Shown here: positions 15,622-24,389 of the stretch, piece after piece | Position numbering within the stretch: position 1 is the stretch's first letter | Layout: each line of letters begins with the position of its first letter | NCBI RefSeq assembly: GCF_900103215.1 | Contig: NZ_FNGV01000012.1 | Location: 1-64,000 of the forward strand | Direction of reading: 5' to 3' | DNA from: Kriegella aquimaris | GTDB lineage: Bacteria > Bacteroidota > Bacteroidia > Flavobacteriales > Flavobacteriaceae | DNA: 64,000 nucleotides | Made by a program: the position numbers and the translations under genes | Notes under the pieces: generated by a model | What the model was told of the DNA's origin: nothing | What the model saw: the letters and a program-made list of their open reading frames with translations, nothing else | Databases searched by the model: none

Positions 15622-16380
15622 ATGCGGACAACTCATTTCTTTATGTCGATAACCAATATACTGGCACTCACCTTTATACTTTTGGCTTGTAGCAAATCAA
15701 AAGATTCACCGATACTGGCCACCGAAAACCTTTATGATATACAGCAGGAACCTCAGGTTACGGAAGAAAAGCGAGCCAAGTACAACTATCTTGCATTGGG
15801 CGACAGTTACACGGTAGGCCAAAATGTAGATGCTTCCGAAAGTTTTCCGGCACAACTAGAGAACTTATTGGAAAAGAATCTTAATGCCAAGATAAATACG
15901 GATATGGTGGCCGCCACAGGCTGGCGTACCGACAATCTCTATGACGGCATTAAAAGCAGTTCTTTAGAAGCTGTTTATGATTTTGTGACATTGCTGATCG
16001 GCGTGAACAACCAATACCAAGGTCAGCCATTCTCACAATACGAGGAAGAGTTTCCATTACTATTAGAACGAGCCTTAAAATTTACAGGTAATGACCCTAG
16101 CAAGGTAATAGTTATATCCATTCCCGATTATGGGTACACCCCTTTCGGTGAAAACGGTGGTATGCAAGCAATATCAAAAGACATCGATACCTATAATGCC
16201 TTTGCCGAAAGCACGGCCAGTCTAAAGAACGTAGCCTATGTCAACATTACCGATATTTCCCGGCAAGGACTTGACCAACCTGAACTGGTTGCAGATGACG
16301 GATTACACCCTTCCGGCAAGGCTTATAAAATGTTCGTCGATCGAATAGCTCCTTTTATTGTTTCTGCGTTGAAAGATTAG
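15622..16380 (+). CDS. SGNH/GDSL-family hydrolase lipoprotein
   Basis: A 252-aa lipoprotein (lipobox LLAC, Cys about 23). The SGNH blocks are visible: block I ALGDSYTVG with the nucleophile Ser, block III IGVNNQ with the Asn, and block V DGLHPSGKAY with the Asp-x-x-His pair. It is an esterase or deacylase, probably acting on acylated glycans or lipids outside the cytoplasm; the substrate is not evident. A second possible start is Met8. The lysS promoter overlaps its 3' end. Confidence 0.85.
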   Translation: MRTTHFFMSITNILALTFILLACSKSKDSPILATENLYDIQQEPQVTEEKRAKYNYLALGDSYTVGQNVDASESFPAQLENLLEKNLNAKINTDMVAATGWRTDNLYDGIKSSSLEAVYDFVTLLIGVNNQYQGQPFSQYEEEFPLLLERALKFTGNDPSKVIVISIPDYGYTPFGENGGMQAISKDIDTYNAFAESTASLKNVAYVNITDISRQGLDQPELVADDGLHPSGKAYKMFVDRIAPFIVSALKD

Positions 16381-16400
16381 TTCAGACTCGCTATATTTGC
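16369..16400 (+). promoter_or_regulatory. Promoter of lysS
   Basis: TTG (16369-16371), a 20-bp spacer and TATATTTG (16392-16399), a near-perfect consensus match. The -33 box lies inside the last codons of the SGNH hydrolase gene, and the ATG of lysS is 17 bp after the -7 box, giving a leader of roughly 10 nt. Confidence 0.8.
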
Positions 16401-16416
16401 AGCCTTAATAACGAAT

Positions 16417-18108
16417 ATGCAACTTTCCGAGCAAGAAATCATCCGAAGGGAAAAATTGGCCCAGCTAAGAGCTCTAGGCATCGACCCTTATCCAGCGGCA
16501 TTGTATCCGGTGGATACCACTACAAACAATATCAAACAAAATTATATCGAAGGAAAAGAGGTGGTGCTTTCCGGTCGGTTGATGTCACGTAGAATTCAGG
16601 GAAAAGCTTCCTTTGCCGAACTTCAAGATAGCGAGGGTAGAATTCAGGTCTATTTCAATCGCGATGAAATCTGTGCGGGCGAGGATAAATCGCTGTACAA
16701 CGATGTCTATAAAAAATTACTCGATATCGGAGACATTATTGGCATCGAAGGTATACTGTTCACAACCCAAGTGGGTGAAAAAACGGTAATGGTCAAAAAC
16801 TTTTCGTTATTGAGCAAATCGCTTCGTCCGCTTCCCTTGCCAAAAAAAGATGCCGAAGGCAATGTATTTGACGAATTCAACGATCCCGAGCAACGCTATA
16901 GGCAACGCTATGTTGATTTGGTGGTAAATCCGAAGGTAAAAGACACTTTTATCAAGCGTACCAAAATCACCAATAGTATACGCCAATTTTATAATGAAAA
17001 AGGGTATCTCGAAGTAGAGACCCCTATTTTACAACCGATTCCCGGCGGCGCAGCGGCACGTCCGTTTCTGACGCATCACAACGCCTTGAATATTCCATTG
17101 TATTTGCGAATTGCCAACGAACTGTATTTAAAACGTTTGATCGTAGGCGGGTTTGATGGCGTTTACGAATTTTCCAAGGATTTTCGTAATGAAGGTATGG
17201 ACCGCACCCATAATCCTGAGTTCACGGTAATGGAACTCTATGTTGCTTACAAAGATTATAATTGGATGATGGACACTACGGAGCAACTGCTCGAGAAAGT
17301 GGCCATTGATGCCAACGGAACTTCAAAAGTTACCGTAGGAAAAAATGAAATTGAATTCAAAGCGCCCTATGCCCGCGTACCAATATTAGAAGCTATTAAA
17401 ATTCATACGGGATTCGATGTAGCAGGCATGAACCATGAAGAATTGCAGGAAACAGCAAAGAAACTTGGTATCGATGTTGATGATACCATGGGCGTTGGCA
17501 AACTTATCGATGAGATTTTTGGCGAGAAATGTGAGCACCATTATGTGCAGCCTACTTTTATCATCGATTACCCCAAAGAGATGAGCCCGCTCACCAAAGA
17601 GCACCGAACCAACCCAGCCTTGACCGAACGCTTTGAATTGATGGTCAATGGCAAGGAATTGGCAAATGCGTATTCTGAGCTTAATGATCCCATAGAGCAA
17701 CGCGAACGCTTTAAAGAGCAATTGAAGCTCTCGGAAAAAGGTGATGACGAGGCAATGTTTATCGACAACGATTTTTTACGTGCTTTGGAATACGGAATGC
17801 CCCCTACGTCGGGCATCGGTATCGGCATCGATCGCCTAGTAATGCTTATGACCAACAATGCCTCGATACAGGAAGTCTTATTCTTTCCGCAAATGAGACC
17901 AGAGAAGAAACAGGTAGAACTTTCCGAAGAAGAGAAAGCCATTGTTCAACTCTTAAAACCAACGGGCAAAATGGAATTGAACAAGCTAAAAGGAAAAGCC
18001 GGACTTAGTGGCAAAAAATGGGACAAATCGATGAAGGCCCTTTCGAATCACGGCTTGGTAAAAGTAGTTGTGAATGGCGAATCAAAAATTGTAGAATTGA
18101 AAGCCTAG
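16417..18108 (+). CDS. lysS: Lysyl-tRNA synthetase, class II, with C-terminal extension
   Basis: A 563-aa enzyme that charges tRNA-Lys. An N-terminal OB fold for anticodon binding (about 50-160) is followed by the class II catalytic core, with motif 2 FRNEGMDRTHNPEF and motif 3 GIGIGIDRLVML. Residues beyond about 500 are an extra small basic domain (KLKGKAGLSGKKWDKSMKAL) typical of Bacteroidota LysRS and absent from E. coli. It is monocistronic, with its own promoter and terminator. Confidence 0.97.
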   Translation: MQLSEQEIIRREKLAQLRALGIDPYPAALYPVDTTTNNIKQNYIEGKEVVLSGRLMSRRIQGKASFAELQDSEGRIQVYFNRDEICAGEDKSLYNDVYKKLLDIGDIIGIEGILFTTQVGEKTVMVKNFSLLSKSLRPLPLPKKDAEGNVFDEFNDPEQRYRQRYVDLVVNPKVKDTFIKRTKITNSIRQFYNEKGYLEVETPILQPIPGGAAARPFLTHHNALNIPLYLRIANELYLKRLIVGGFDGVYEFSKDFRNEGMDRTHNPEFTVMELYVAYKDYNWMMDTTEQLLEKVAIDANGTSKVTVGKNEIEFKAPYARVPILEAIKIHTGFDVAGMNHEELQETAKKLGIDVDDTMGVGKLIDEIFGEKCEHHYVQPTFIIDYPKEMSPLTKEHRTNPALTERFELMVNGKELANAYSELNDPIEQRERFKEQLKLSEKGDDEAMFIDNDFLRALEYGMPPTSGIGIGIDRLVMLMTNNASIQEVLFFPQMRPEKKQVELSEEEKAIVQLLKPTGKMELNKLKGKAGLSGKKWDKSMKALSNHGLVKVVVNGESKIVELKA

Positions 18109-18133
18109 ACAACATCCACATTATTATGTTTTT

Positions 18134-18160
18134 AAAGGAGCTTTTTTAGGCTCCTTTTTT
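18134..18160 (+). terminator. Terminator after lysS
   Basis: The stem AAAGGAGC/GCTCCTTT, with an 8-nt loop and a T-run, lies 25 bp after the stop. The rest of the 308-bp gap before the next gene is A/T-rich; TATCTTTG at 18310 could be a -7 box for the downstream operon but lacks a well-placed -33. Confidence 0.85.
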
Positions 18161-18417
18161 AGTTATTACCTACTACCTATCGACAGTCTATTACACAAAC
18201 CTTCTTCAAAAAGGGGAACGGTCGACTACTATTCACGTAATTATAAGACAATTCAGTATTATTAGCAGACTTCTAAGAGTATTGTCAATTTTTAATGAAA
18301 TTAACTATTTATCTTTGAGTAATAGTTCATATTATTGAACAATTTCATAAATTGAAAGGTTATTAGCAAAATTCCCTATTTTCATCAATTGGATGAAATA
18401 ATGAAGAAGATAAATAA

Positions 18418-21153
18418 ATGAAAAAGGATAATTTTAAAGAAGTCCGGTGGCTAACCCTTGTAATGGTTATTTTGTTTATTAGCTCATGTCAATCGCCTGA
18501 CAAAGTTGATTTCAGTACACAGATAAAGCCCATTCTTAACAAAAACTGCATTACCTGCCATGGTGGCGTCAAAAAAAATGCGGGGTTTAGCCTTCTTTTC
18601 GAAGAGGAAGCATTTGCAGACACCGAGTCGGGCAAGCCGGCAATTATTCCTGGAGATGCGGCAGGAAGTGAGTTTATCAAAAGACTGCACGAAGAAGATC
18701 CCGAATTACGCATGCCCTATGAAAAGCCAAAATTATCTGATGAAGATATTGACCTGTTGACCCGTTGGATAGACCAAGGAGCGGAATGGGGCGAGCATTG
18801 GGCCTATTCATTACCAGAGAAAGTTGAAATTCCGACGATAACCGATCAGGCTGGCTTTTCGCCAACGGAATCATCATCTTTCTTAAGAAACGGAATCGAT
18901 AATTTCGTACTGACCCGATTAGAAAGTGAGCAGTTGGCGCCAAATCCTCCGGCAGAAAACAATATCCTTGTCAGAAGATTGGCATTAGATATTACAGGGC
19001 TACCCCCTACCCCACAAATGCTCAATGATTTCAATAAAGGAAACATCTCTTATGAAACCATGGTAGACAGTCTTTTGTCACTAAATACCTACGGAGAAAA
19101 ATGGGCTACTTGGTGGCTCGACTTAGCGCGCTACGCAGATTCAAAAGGATATGAAAAAGATATGGGGCGATCCATATGGAAATATCGTGATTGGGTAATC
19201 AAAACTTTTAATAAAGATCTTCCCTATGATCAATTTACTACAGAACAATTGGCCGGCGACCTATTGCCCCAACCCTCGACCGATCAACTGATAGCGACCG
19301 CTTTTCACCGGAACACAATGAACAACGATGAAGGTGGCACCGACGACGAAGAGTATCGCGTCGCTACTGTTATTGATCGGATCAATACGACTTTTGAAGT
19401 TTGGCAAAGTACGACCATTGGGTGCGTGCAATGCCATAGTCACCCTTATGACCCCTTTAAACACGAAGAGTATTTTAAACTTATGGCTTTCTTCAATAAT
19501 GCAAGGGACGAAGATACGCCTGACGAATCTCCAATTTTAAAATTCTACAATAAAGAACAGCAACAAAAGGTTGACCAAGTTTTAGATTGGGTAAGCAAAA
19601 ATGGTGATGAGAAATCTCTATCTGTGTATAAGAATTTTATGCAGTTTACCGAACCTGTTTATAAATCGCACATTCTTGAGGAAATCACAAATGGCGCCTA
19701 TGACGACCATGCATCGGTTGTACTATGGGACAAGGGCAACTGCATTTTAAGAAATGCCTACACCAATAATGCGGGCTATGTGTATCTCAAATATCGGTCG
19801 CATTATGATGGTACGATAATGACCATCCGTGAAGACGATGCCAACGGACCTGTTTTGGGGAAGTTTACAATTAACAAATCTCAAGGTTACAGCACTTCAC
19901 AATTCCCTTTGAACAGAATAGACAAAACAACCGATATATATATTGAGACCAATAATCCTAAAGCTGCCAAGGAGGCCAATATCATGAATCTCTATTGGAT
20001 TACCTTTTTACCCGATATGCCCGGTCAGGATAAAGATGGGTGGAAAGCGGTAAACCGTAGTTTTATGGAGACCTTGAATGCCGAGACACCTTCGGTTCCC
20101 ATTGTAGCGGAGAACCCTGATTACATGAAGCGAACAACGCAGGTTTTTGACCGAGGAAGCTGGTTATCGAAAACAGATACGGTAGAACCCGCAACACCTC
20201 AAACCTTAAATGCTTGGAATGACAAATGGCCAAAAGATCGATTAGGACTTTCAAAATGGATTGTAGATAAAAAGAATCCGCTGACCGCACGAACTTTGGT
20301 GAACAGAGTTTGGCATCAAATCTATGGCAGAGGTCTAGTATCAACCATTGAAGATATTGGTTCCCAATCGGAAGCACCGTCTCATCCCGCTTTGTTAGAT
20401 TGGCTTTCCCTCCGTTTTATGAACGAGCATAATTGGAGTATAAAGGCGTTGGTAAAAGAAATAGTGATGTCGGGAACCTATCGCCAGAATTCCGAAAGCA
20501 CTCCCGAGATGTACCAAACCGATCCTCATAACGAATTGTTAGCCAGAGGTCCGAGAATTCGTTTAGGTGCTGAACAAATACGTGATCAAGCATTGGCCGT
20601 TTCGGGACTTCTAAGTGACAAAATGTACGGACCAGGTGTAATGCCCCCTCAACCCGATGGCGTATGGCAAACGGTATACAATGGCGCACAATGGGAAGAA
20701 AGTAAAGGTGAAGATCGATACAGAAGAGGCGTTTATACCTATTTAAAACGTACTAGTCCCTATCCATCTTTTTTGACTTTTGATGCCGGTAGTCGAGAGG
20801 TCTGTACCATTCGAAGAACAGTGACCAACACTCCTTTGCAAGCATTGGTTACGCTCAATGACCCCGTTTATCTAGAAGCATCGTACCATTTGGCCAAAAA
20901 CACCCAAACTGTAGATGACATAGACAAGAGCATTACCGACAGTTACGAAAGGGCCACTTATACCCAGATAACGCCAGCGACCTTGAAAACACTTCGGTCG
21001 CTATATGAGGAGTCGTTGAAGGAGTTTAAACGAAATTCCGGGTCTGCGGAATTATACCTTCACTTCGAAACAAAACCTAGCCCTGAATTAAGCGCTTTGA
21101 CGATTGTCGCCAATGCGATTATGAATTTAGACGAATTTTTAACCAAGGCCTAA
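18418..21153 (+). CDS. Planctomycete-type cytochrome c / DUF1549 / DUF1553 lipoprotein
   Basis: A 911-aa lipoprotein (lipobox ISSC, Cys24). The N-terminal PSCyt1 haem domain has NCITCH (C44, C47, H48). PSCyt2/DUF1549 follows (about 155-360, including WATWWLDLARYADSKGYEKD and a second CVQCH), then an inserted beta-rich region (about 400-530), then PSD1/DUF1553 (about 600-880) with NPLTARTLVNRVWHQIYGRG and the RRTVTNTPLQALVTLNDP block. This architecture is abundant in Planctomycetes and marine Bacteroidota; the enzymatic role is unproven and a link to glycan or sulfated-polymer degradation is only an association. It overlaps the next gene by one base (TAATG). Confidence 0.88.
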   Translation: MKKDNFKEVRWLTLVMVILFISSCQSPDKVDFSTQIKPILNKNCITCHGGVKKNAGFSLLFEEEAFADTESGKPAIIPGDAAGSEFIKRLHEEDPELRMPYEKPKLSDEDIDLLTRWIDQGAEWGEHWAYSLPEKVEIPTITDQAGFSPTESSSFLRNGIDNFVLTRLESEQLAPNPPAENNILVRRLALDITGLPPTPQMLNDFNKGNISYETMVDSLLSLNTYGEKWATWWLDLARYADSKGYEKDMGRSIWKYRDWVIKTFNKDLPYDQFTTEQLAGDLLPQPSTDQLIATAFHRNTMNNDEGGTDDEEYRVATVIDRINTTFEVWQSTTIGCVQCHSHPYDPFKHEEYFKLMAFFNNARDEDTPDESPILKFYNKEQQQKVDQVLDWVSKNGDEKSLSVYKNFMQFTEPVYKSHILEEITNGAYDDHASVVLWDKGNCILRNAYTNNAGYVYLKYRSHYDGTIMTIREDDANGPVLGKFTINKSQGYSTSQFPLNRIDKTTDIYIETNNPKAAKEANIMNLYWITFLPDMPGQDKDGWKAVNRSFMETLNAETPSVPIVAENPDYMKRTTQVFDRGSWLSKTDTVEPATPQTLNAWNDKWPKDRLGLSKWIVDKKNPLTARTLVNRVWHQIYGRGLVSTIEDIGSQSEAPSHPALLDWLSLRFMNEHNWSIKALVKEIVMSGTYRQNSESTPEMYQTDPHNELLARGPRIRLGAEQIRDQALAVSGLLSDKMYGPGVMPPQPDGVWQTVYNGAQWEESKGEDRYRRGVYTYLKRTSPYPSFLTFDAGSREVCTIRRTVTNTPLQALVTLNDPVYLEASYHLAKNTQTVDDIDKSITDSYERATYTQITPATLKTLRSLYEESLKEFKRNSGSAELYLHFETKPSPELSALTIVANAIMNLDEFLTKA

Positions 21154-22664
21154 TGAAAGACGTAATAGAAAAATTGATTCAAGAAAAACTGGCTCGGGAA
21201 GTAGAAGCAAAGACCCGCAGGCATTTTATTAAAAGTTGTGCCCAAGGAATGGGAGGCCTCGCCCTAAGTTCAATTTTTATGGGATGTGATCCCCTTGGTA
21301 AGCCAGCAGAAAAGAAACTAACCGCTTTCTCTGAACGTGATTTAAATCCGTTGGCTACGCTCGCACCTCCTTATGCCCCGAAAGTTAAATCGGTCATTTA
21401 TCTTCATATGGCCGGAGCACCTTCGCAATTAGAAATGTTTGATTACAAACCGGCATTGCATAAATTGGACGGACAAGACTGTCCCCAATCCTTGCTAGAA
21501 GGAAAAAAATTCGCCTTCATTAAAGGCACACCCAAATTAATGGGTCCTCAGGCTGAGTTTTCACAAGAAGGAGAATCGGGCAACTGGGTCTCCGACTTTA
21601 TGCCACATTTCAAAAAGATAATAGACGACGTAGCCTTTCTAAAAGCAGTAAATACAGATCAGTTCAATCACGGCCCCGCCCAGTTGTTTATGCATACTGG
21701 AAGTCCCCGATTGGGTCGTCCCAGCATTGGGGCCTGGGCCACATACGGTTTGGGCTCCGTAAATCAAAACCTACCAGGTTTCGTCGTATTGACCTCGGGC
21801 GGAAATACCCCTGATGCAGGAAAGAGTGTTTGGGGAAGTGGTTTCTTACCCTCCGTCTATCAAGGAGTTCAGTGTCGTTCCAAAGGCGATCCTGTACTTT
21901 ACATCGAAGATCCCGAAGGAGTTACTCGTGATTTAAAAAAGAGCACCATAGAGGCAATAAATAAAATCAACAAAGACGAGTATGCCAAATATGCCGATCC
22001 TGAAATCTTGGCACGTATTAACCAATATGAGATGGCCTACCGCATGCAAATTGCGGTGCCCGAAGTCATGAATATTAATGACGAACCCGAGAATGTAAAA
22101 CAAATGTATGGCGTTGAGCCTGGCAAGGAATCCTTTGCCAACAACTGTTTATTGGCCCGTAAACTGGTTGAAGATGGTGTTCGTTTTGTCCAACTTTTCG
22201 ATTGGGGCTGGGATACCCACGGCAACATTCGTGCGGGATCCGTTGATTTAGGGCTCAGAAACAAATGTCGTGAAATTGATCGCCCGATTGCAGCTTTGGT
22301 TTTAGATTTAAAACAACGCGGCTTGCTTGATGACACTTTGATTGTCTGGGGCGGGGAATTTGGTAGAACACCCATGCAAGAAAACAGGGGCAATAAAAAA
22401 ATGGCCTACAAAGGTCGTGATCATCACGGCGATGCTTTTACCATGTGGATGGCCGGTGGCGGCATTAAAAAAGGTGCTTCCCATGGGCAAACCGACGACA
22501 TTGGATTTTCAGGGGTAGAAGGCCGGGTGTCTGTTCATGATGTTCATGCCACTATTCTTCATCTACTCGGTTTTGATCATGAGCAATTTACTTTTGATTT
22601 TCAGGGAAGACCTTTTCGATTGACAGATGTTGAAGGCGATATTATAAAAGAAATACTGGCATAA
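21153..22664 (+). CDS. DUF1501 family protein (sulfatase-fold), twin-arginine type signal
   Basis: A 503-aa protein with a twin-arginine motif TRRHFIK (R22, R23), a hydrophobic stretch and a lipobox-like FMGC (Cys45). The body is DUF1501, alkaline-phosphatase superfamily related, with YLHMAGAPSQLEMFDYKP, QLFDWGWDTHGN and WGGEFGRTPM. DUF1501 genes pair with PSCyt/DUF1549/DUF1553 genes, exactly as here; the start ATG shares a base with the upstream stop, so translation is coupled. The pair may form a periplasmic or surface complex. Substrate unknown. Confidence 0.88.
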   Translation: MKDVIEKLIQEKLAREVEAKTRRHFIKSCAQGMGGLALSSIFMGCDPLGKPAEKKLTAFSERDLNPLATLAPPYAPKVKSVIYLHMAGAPSQLEMFDYKPALHKLDGQDCPQSLLEGKKFAFIKGTPKLMGPQAEFSQEGESGNWVSDFMPHFKKIIDDVAFLKAVNTDQFNHGPAQLFMHTGSPRLGRPSIGAWATYGLGSVNQNLPGFVVLTSGGNTPDAGKSVWGSGFLPSVYQGVQCRSKGDPVLYIEDPEGVTRDLKKSTIEAINKINKDEYAKYADPEILARINQYEMAYRMQIAVPEVMNINDEPENVKQMYGVEPGKESFANNCLLARKLVEDGVRFVQLFDWGWDTHGNIRAGSVDLGLRNKCREIDRPIAALVLDLKQRGLLDDTLIVWGGEFGRTPMQENRGNKKMAYKGRDHHGDAFTMWMAGGGIKKGASHGQTDDIGFSGVEGRVSVHDVHATILHLLGFDHEQFTFDFQGRPFRLTDVEGDIIKEILA

Positions 22665-22719
22665 ATCTCCAAAGCTCAAAAGGCAAATACTTAAAATTAA
22701 CCAACCGATTTACCACTCA

Positions 22720-22932
22720 ATGAGATTATTTTATACGCTGATTTTATTCATAACCACACCTTCCGCCTCTTCGCGAAAACAACAAGAACCCCAGGGGCCA
22801 TTTGTTTTGAACACGGCATTTGGGCCACCAAGCAATGTACCCACGTTATCTCATACACAAATTTCGGTGGCCGACCAAAGCAAGGCCAATGTCCTTATCA
22901 TTAAGGCGCTAAAGCGAATGAACATTGAATAA
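22720..22932 (+). CDS. 70-aa secreted peptide in the cytochrome operon (candidate)
   Basis: An open frame with an N-terminal hydrophobic segment (MRLFYTLILFITTPSAS) and a short polar mature part of about 50 residues. It lies 55 bp after the DUF1501 gene and 12 bp before the DUF2231-cytochrome gene, in the same direction, so an operon position supports it. No family recognised. A chance frame remains possible because of length. Confidence 0.5.
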   Translation: MRLFYTLILFITTPSASSRKQQEPQGPFVLNTAFGPPSNVPTLSHTQISVADQSKANVLIIKALKRMNIE

Positions 22933-22944
22933 AAGCAACTTTTT

Positions 22945-24339
22945 ATGGACGTTTTAAAACAACTTTTGGGGCGCCTGCACCCTCTTCTTGTTCATTTACC
23001 TATTGGTTTTATCATCTTAGGGTTACTGTTACAATGGCATGATCGCAAAAAAAGGGAGTACCGTTTCGTAATCGGATTCATATTTATGTGGGGCGCTATA
23101 GCTGCAGTCTTGGCTTGTATTACCGGATACTTACAGTATCTGGGTGAGGGATATGGTTTCGATACAATCAAATTTCATCTTTGGTCAGGTATAGCCACGG
23201 CGGTCTTCTGTCTCTTGATGTATTTACGTCTACGGGAACCTCGAAAAATAACCATCTTCAAAAGCATGCCTCTGGTCTATTTTTCGATAGTGTTATTGGC
23301 CATGATTTCCTTAACAGGGCATTTGGGCGGCAATATCACCCATGGGGAAGGGTATTTGACCGAACCGCTACCAAATTCGATAAAATCTACATTGGGCATA
23401 ACGGCCTTCCAAGAAAAAGAAATCGCATTGAACGAAGAGAATTGGCAAGAAGCACAATTCTATACTGATATAATTGACCCTATTTTAAACAATAAATGTG
23501 CAAGTTGTCACAATCGTAAAAAAGCCAAGGGCGAACTTGAACTGCATTCTAAGGAAGGAATTTTAGAGGGAGGTGAAAACGGACCGGTCATCGAAACAAA
23601 TAATTCAGGGGATAGTCCGCTTTATGCTCGGCTAATACTACCAAAAGACGATGAGGATCATATGCCCCCAAAAGAGAAGACCCAACCAACCAAAGAAGAA
23701 ATAACATTGGTCAAAACATGGATCGACCTAGGCAATCCCTTTGAAGGTTCCATTGGTGAATTGGGCCTTGAGAAAAACTTGTTCCTCTCTTTTTTTCCGC
23801 AGAAACATGATTATGATTATCCAGATATAGAAATCGTTGCCGCTGCTCAAGACAGCGTTAACGTTATCAAATCAGAAGGCATACACGTGCAGAATATTAG
23901 CAAGGTCTCTAACTTTCTTCAAGTAACCTGCATCAACAAACCTTCATTTGGCGATACGGATTTTCACCTATTAAAACCGATCAGTCAACAAATTGCTATT
24001 TTAGACCTCGGGGGAACCCAAGTGACCGATGCCATTTTTAAAAAATTGGCCACACTTAAAAACCTGACTATTCTGAAATTAGACAATACAGCAATAACCG
24101 GTGCAAATATTGAACAATTGGCCCAGCTAGAAAATTTAAAATCAATCAATCTGGCGGCTACAAAATTTGAAGAAACCCAACTTGAAAAATTTGCTCAGTT
24201 CAAGAAATTGCAGGCCGTTTACCTGTTCAACAGCGGTTTACAAAAATCTGGAATTCAAAGTCTCAACAATGGTAAAATTAACATTGATTATGGCAATTAC
24301 GAATTGCCGCCTATTCCATCGGACTCTATAATTTATTAA
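22945..24339 (+). CDS. DUF2231 membrane domain fused to cytochrome c and leucine-rich repeats
   Basis: A 464-aa fusion. Residues about 1-145 hold four membrane helices with the DUF2231 opening GRLHPLLVHLPIGF (conserved His pair). A planctomycete-type cytochrome c domain with KCASCHNRKKAKG lies around 185-265, followed by the MPPKEK haem-side motif. From about 345 there are several leucine-rich repeats (LKNLTILKLDNTAITG, LENLKSINLAATKF). It could pass electrons between the periplasmic PSCyt/DUF1501 pair and the membrane. This triple architecture recurs beside PSCyt genes in Bacteroidota by my recollection; electron flow is inferred. Confidence 0.82.
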   Translation: MDVLKQLLGRLHPLLVHLPIGFIILGLLLQWHDRKKREYRFVIGFIFMWGAIAAVLACITGYLQYLGEGYGFDTIKFHLWSGIATAVFCLLMYLRLREPRKITIFKSMPLVYFSIVLLAMISLTGHLGGNITHGEGYLTEPLPNSIKSTLGITAFQEKEIALNEENWQEAQFYTDIIDPILNNKCASCHNRKKAKGELELHSKEGILEGGENGPVIETNNSGDSPLYARLILPKDDEDHMPPKEKTQPTKEEITLVKTWIDLGNPFEGSIGELGLEKNLFLSFFPQKHDYDYPDIEIVAAAQDSVNVIKSEGIHVQNISKVSNFLQVTCINKPSFGDTDFHLLKPISQQIAILDLGGTQVTDAIFKKLATLKNLTILKLDNTAITGANIEQLAQLENLKSINLAATKFEETQLEKFAQFKKLQAVYLFNSGLQKSGIQSLNNGKINIDYGNYELPPIPSDSIIY

Positions 24340-24389
24340 TTTTCAGAACCAGAAGAAAAAACATAGATTAGAGGCACCAACCAAAACAA

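Noticed and set aside
18310-18317. TATCTTTG as promoter for the cytochrome operon
   Set aside because: The nearest TTG is 25 bp upstream, outside the 19-21 bp range, so it was not listed as a promoter.
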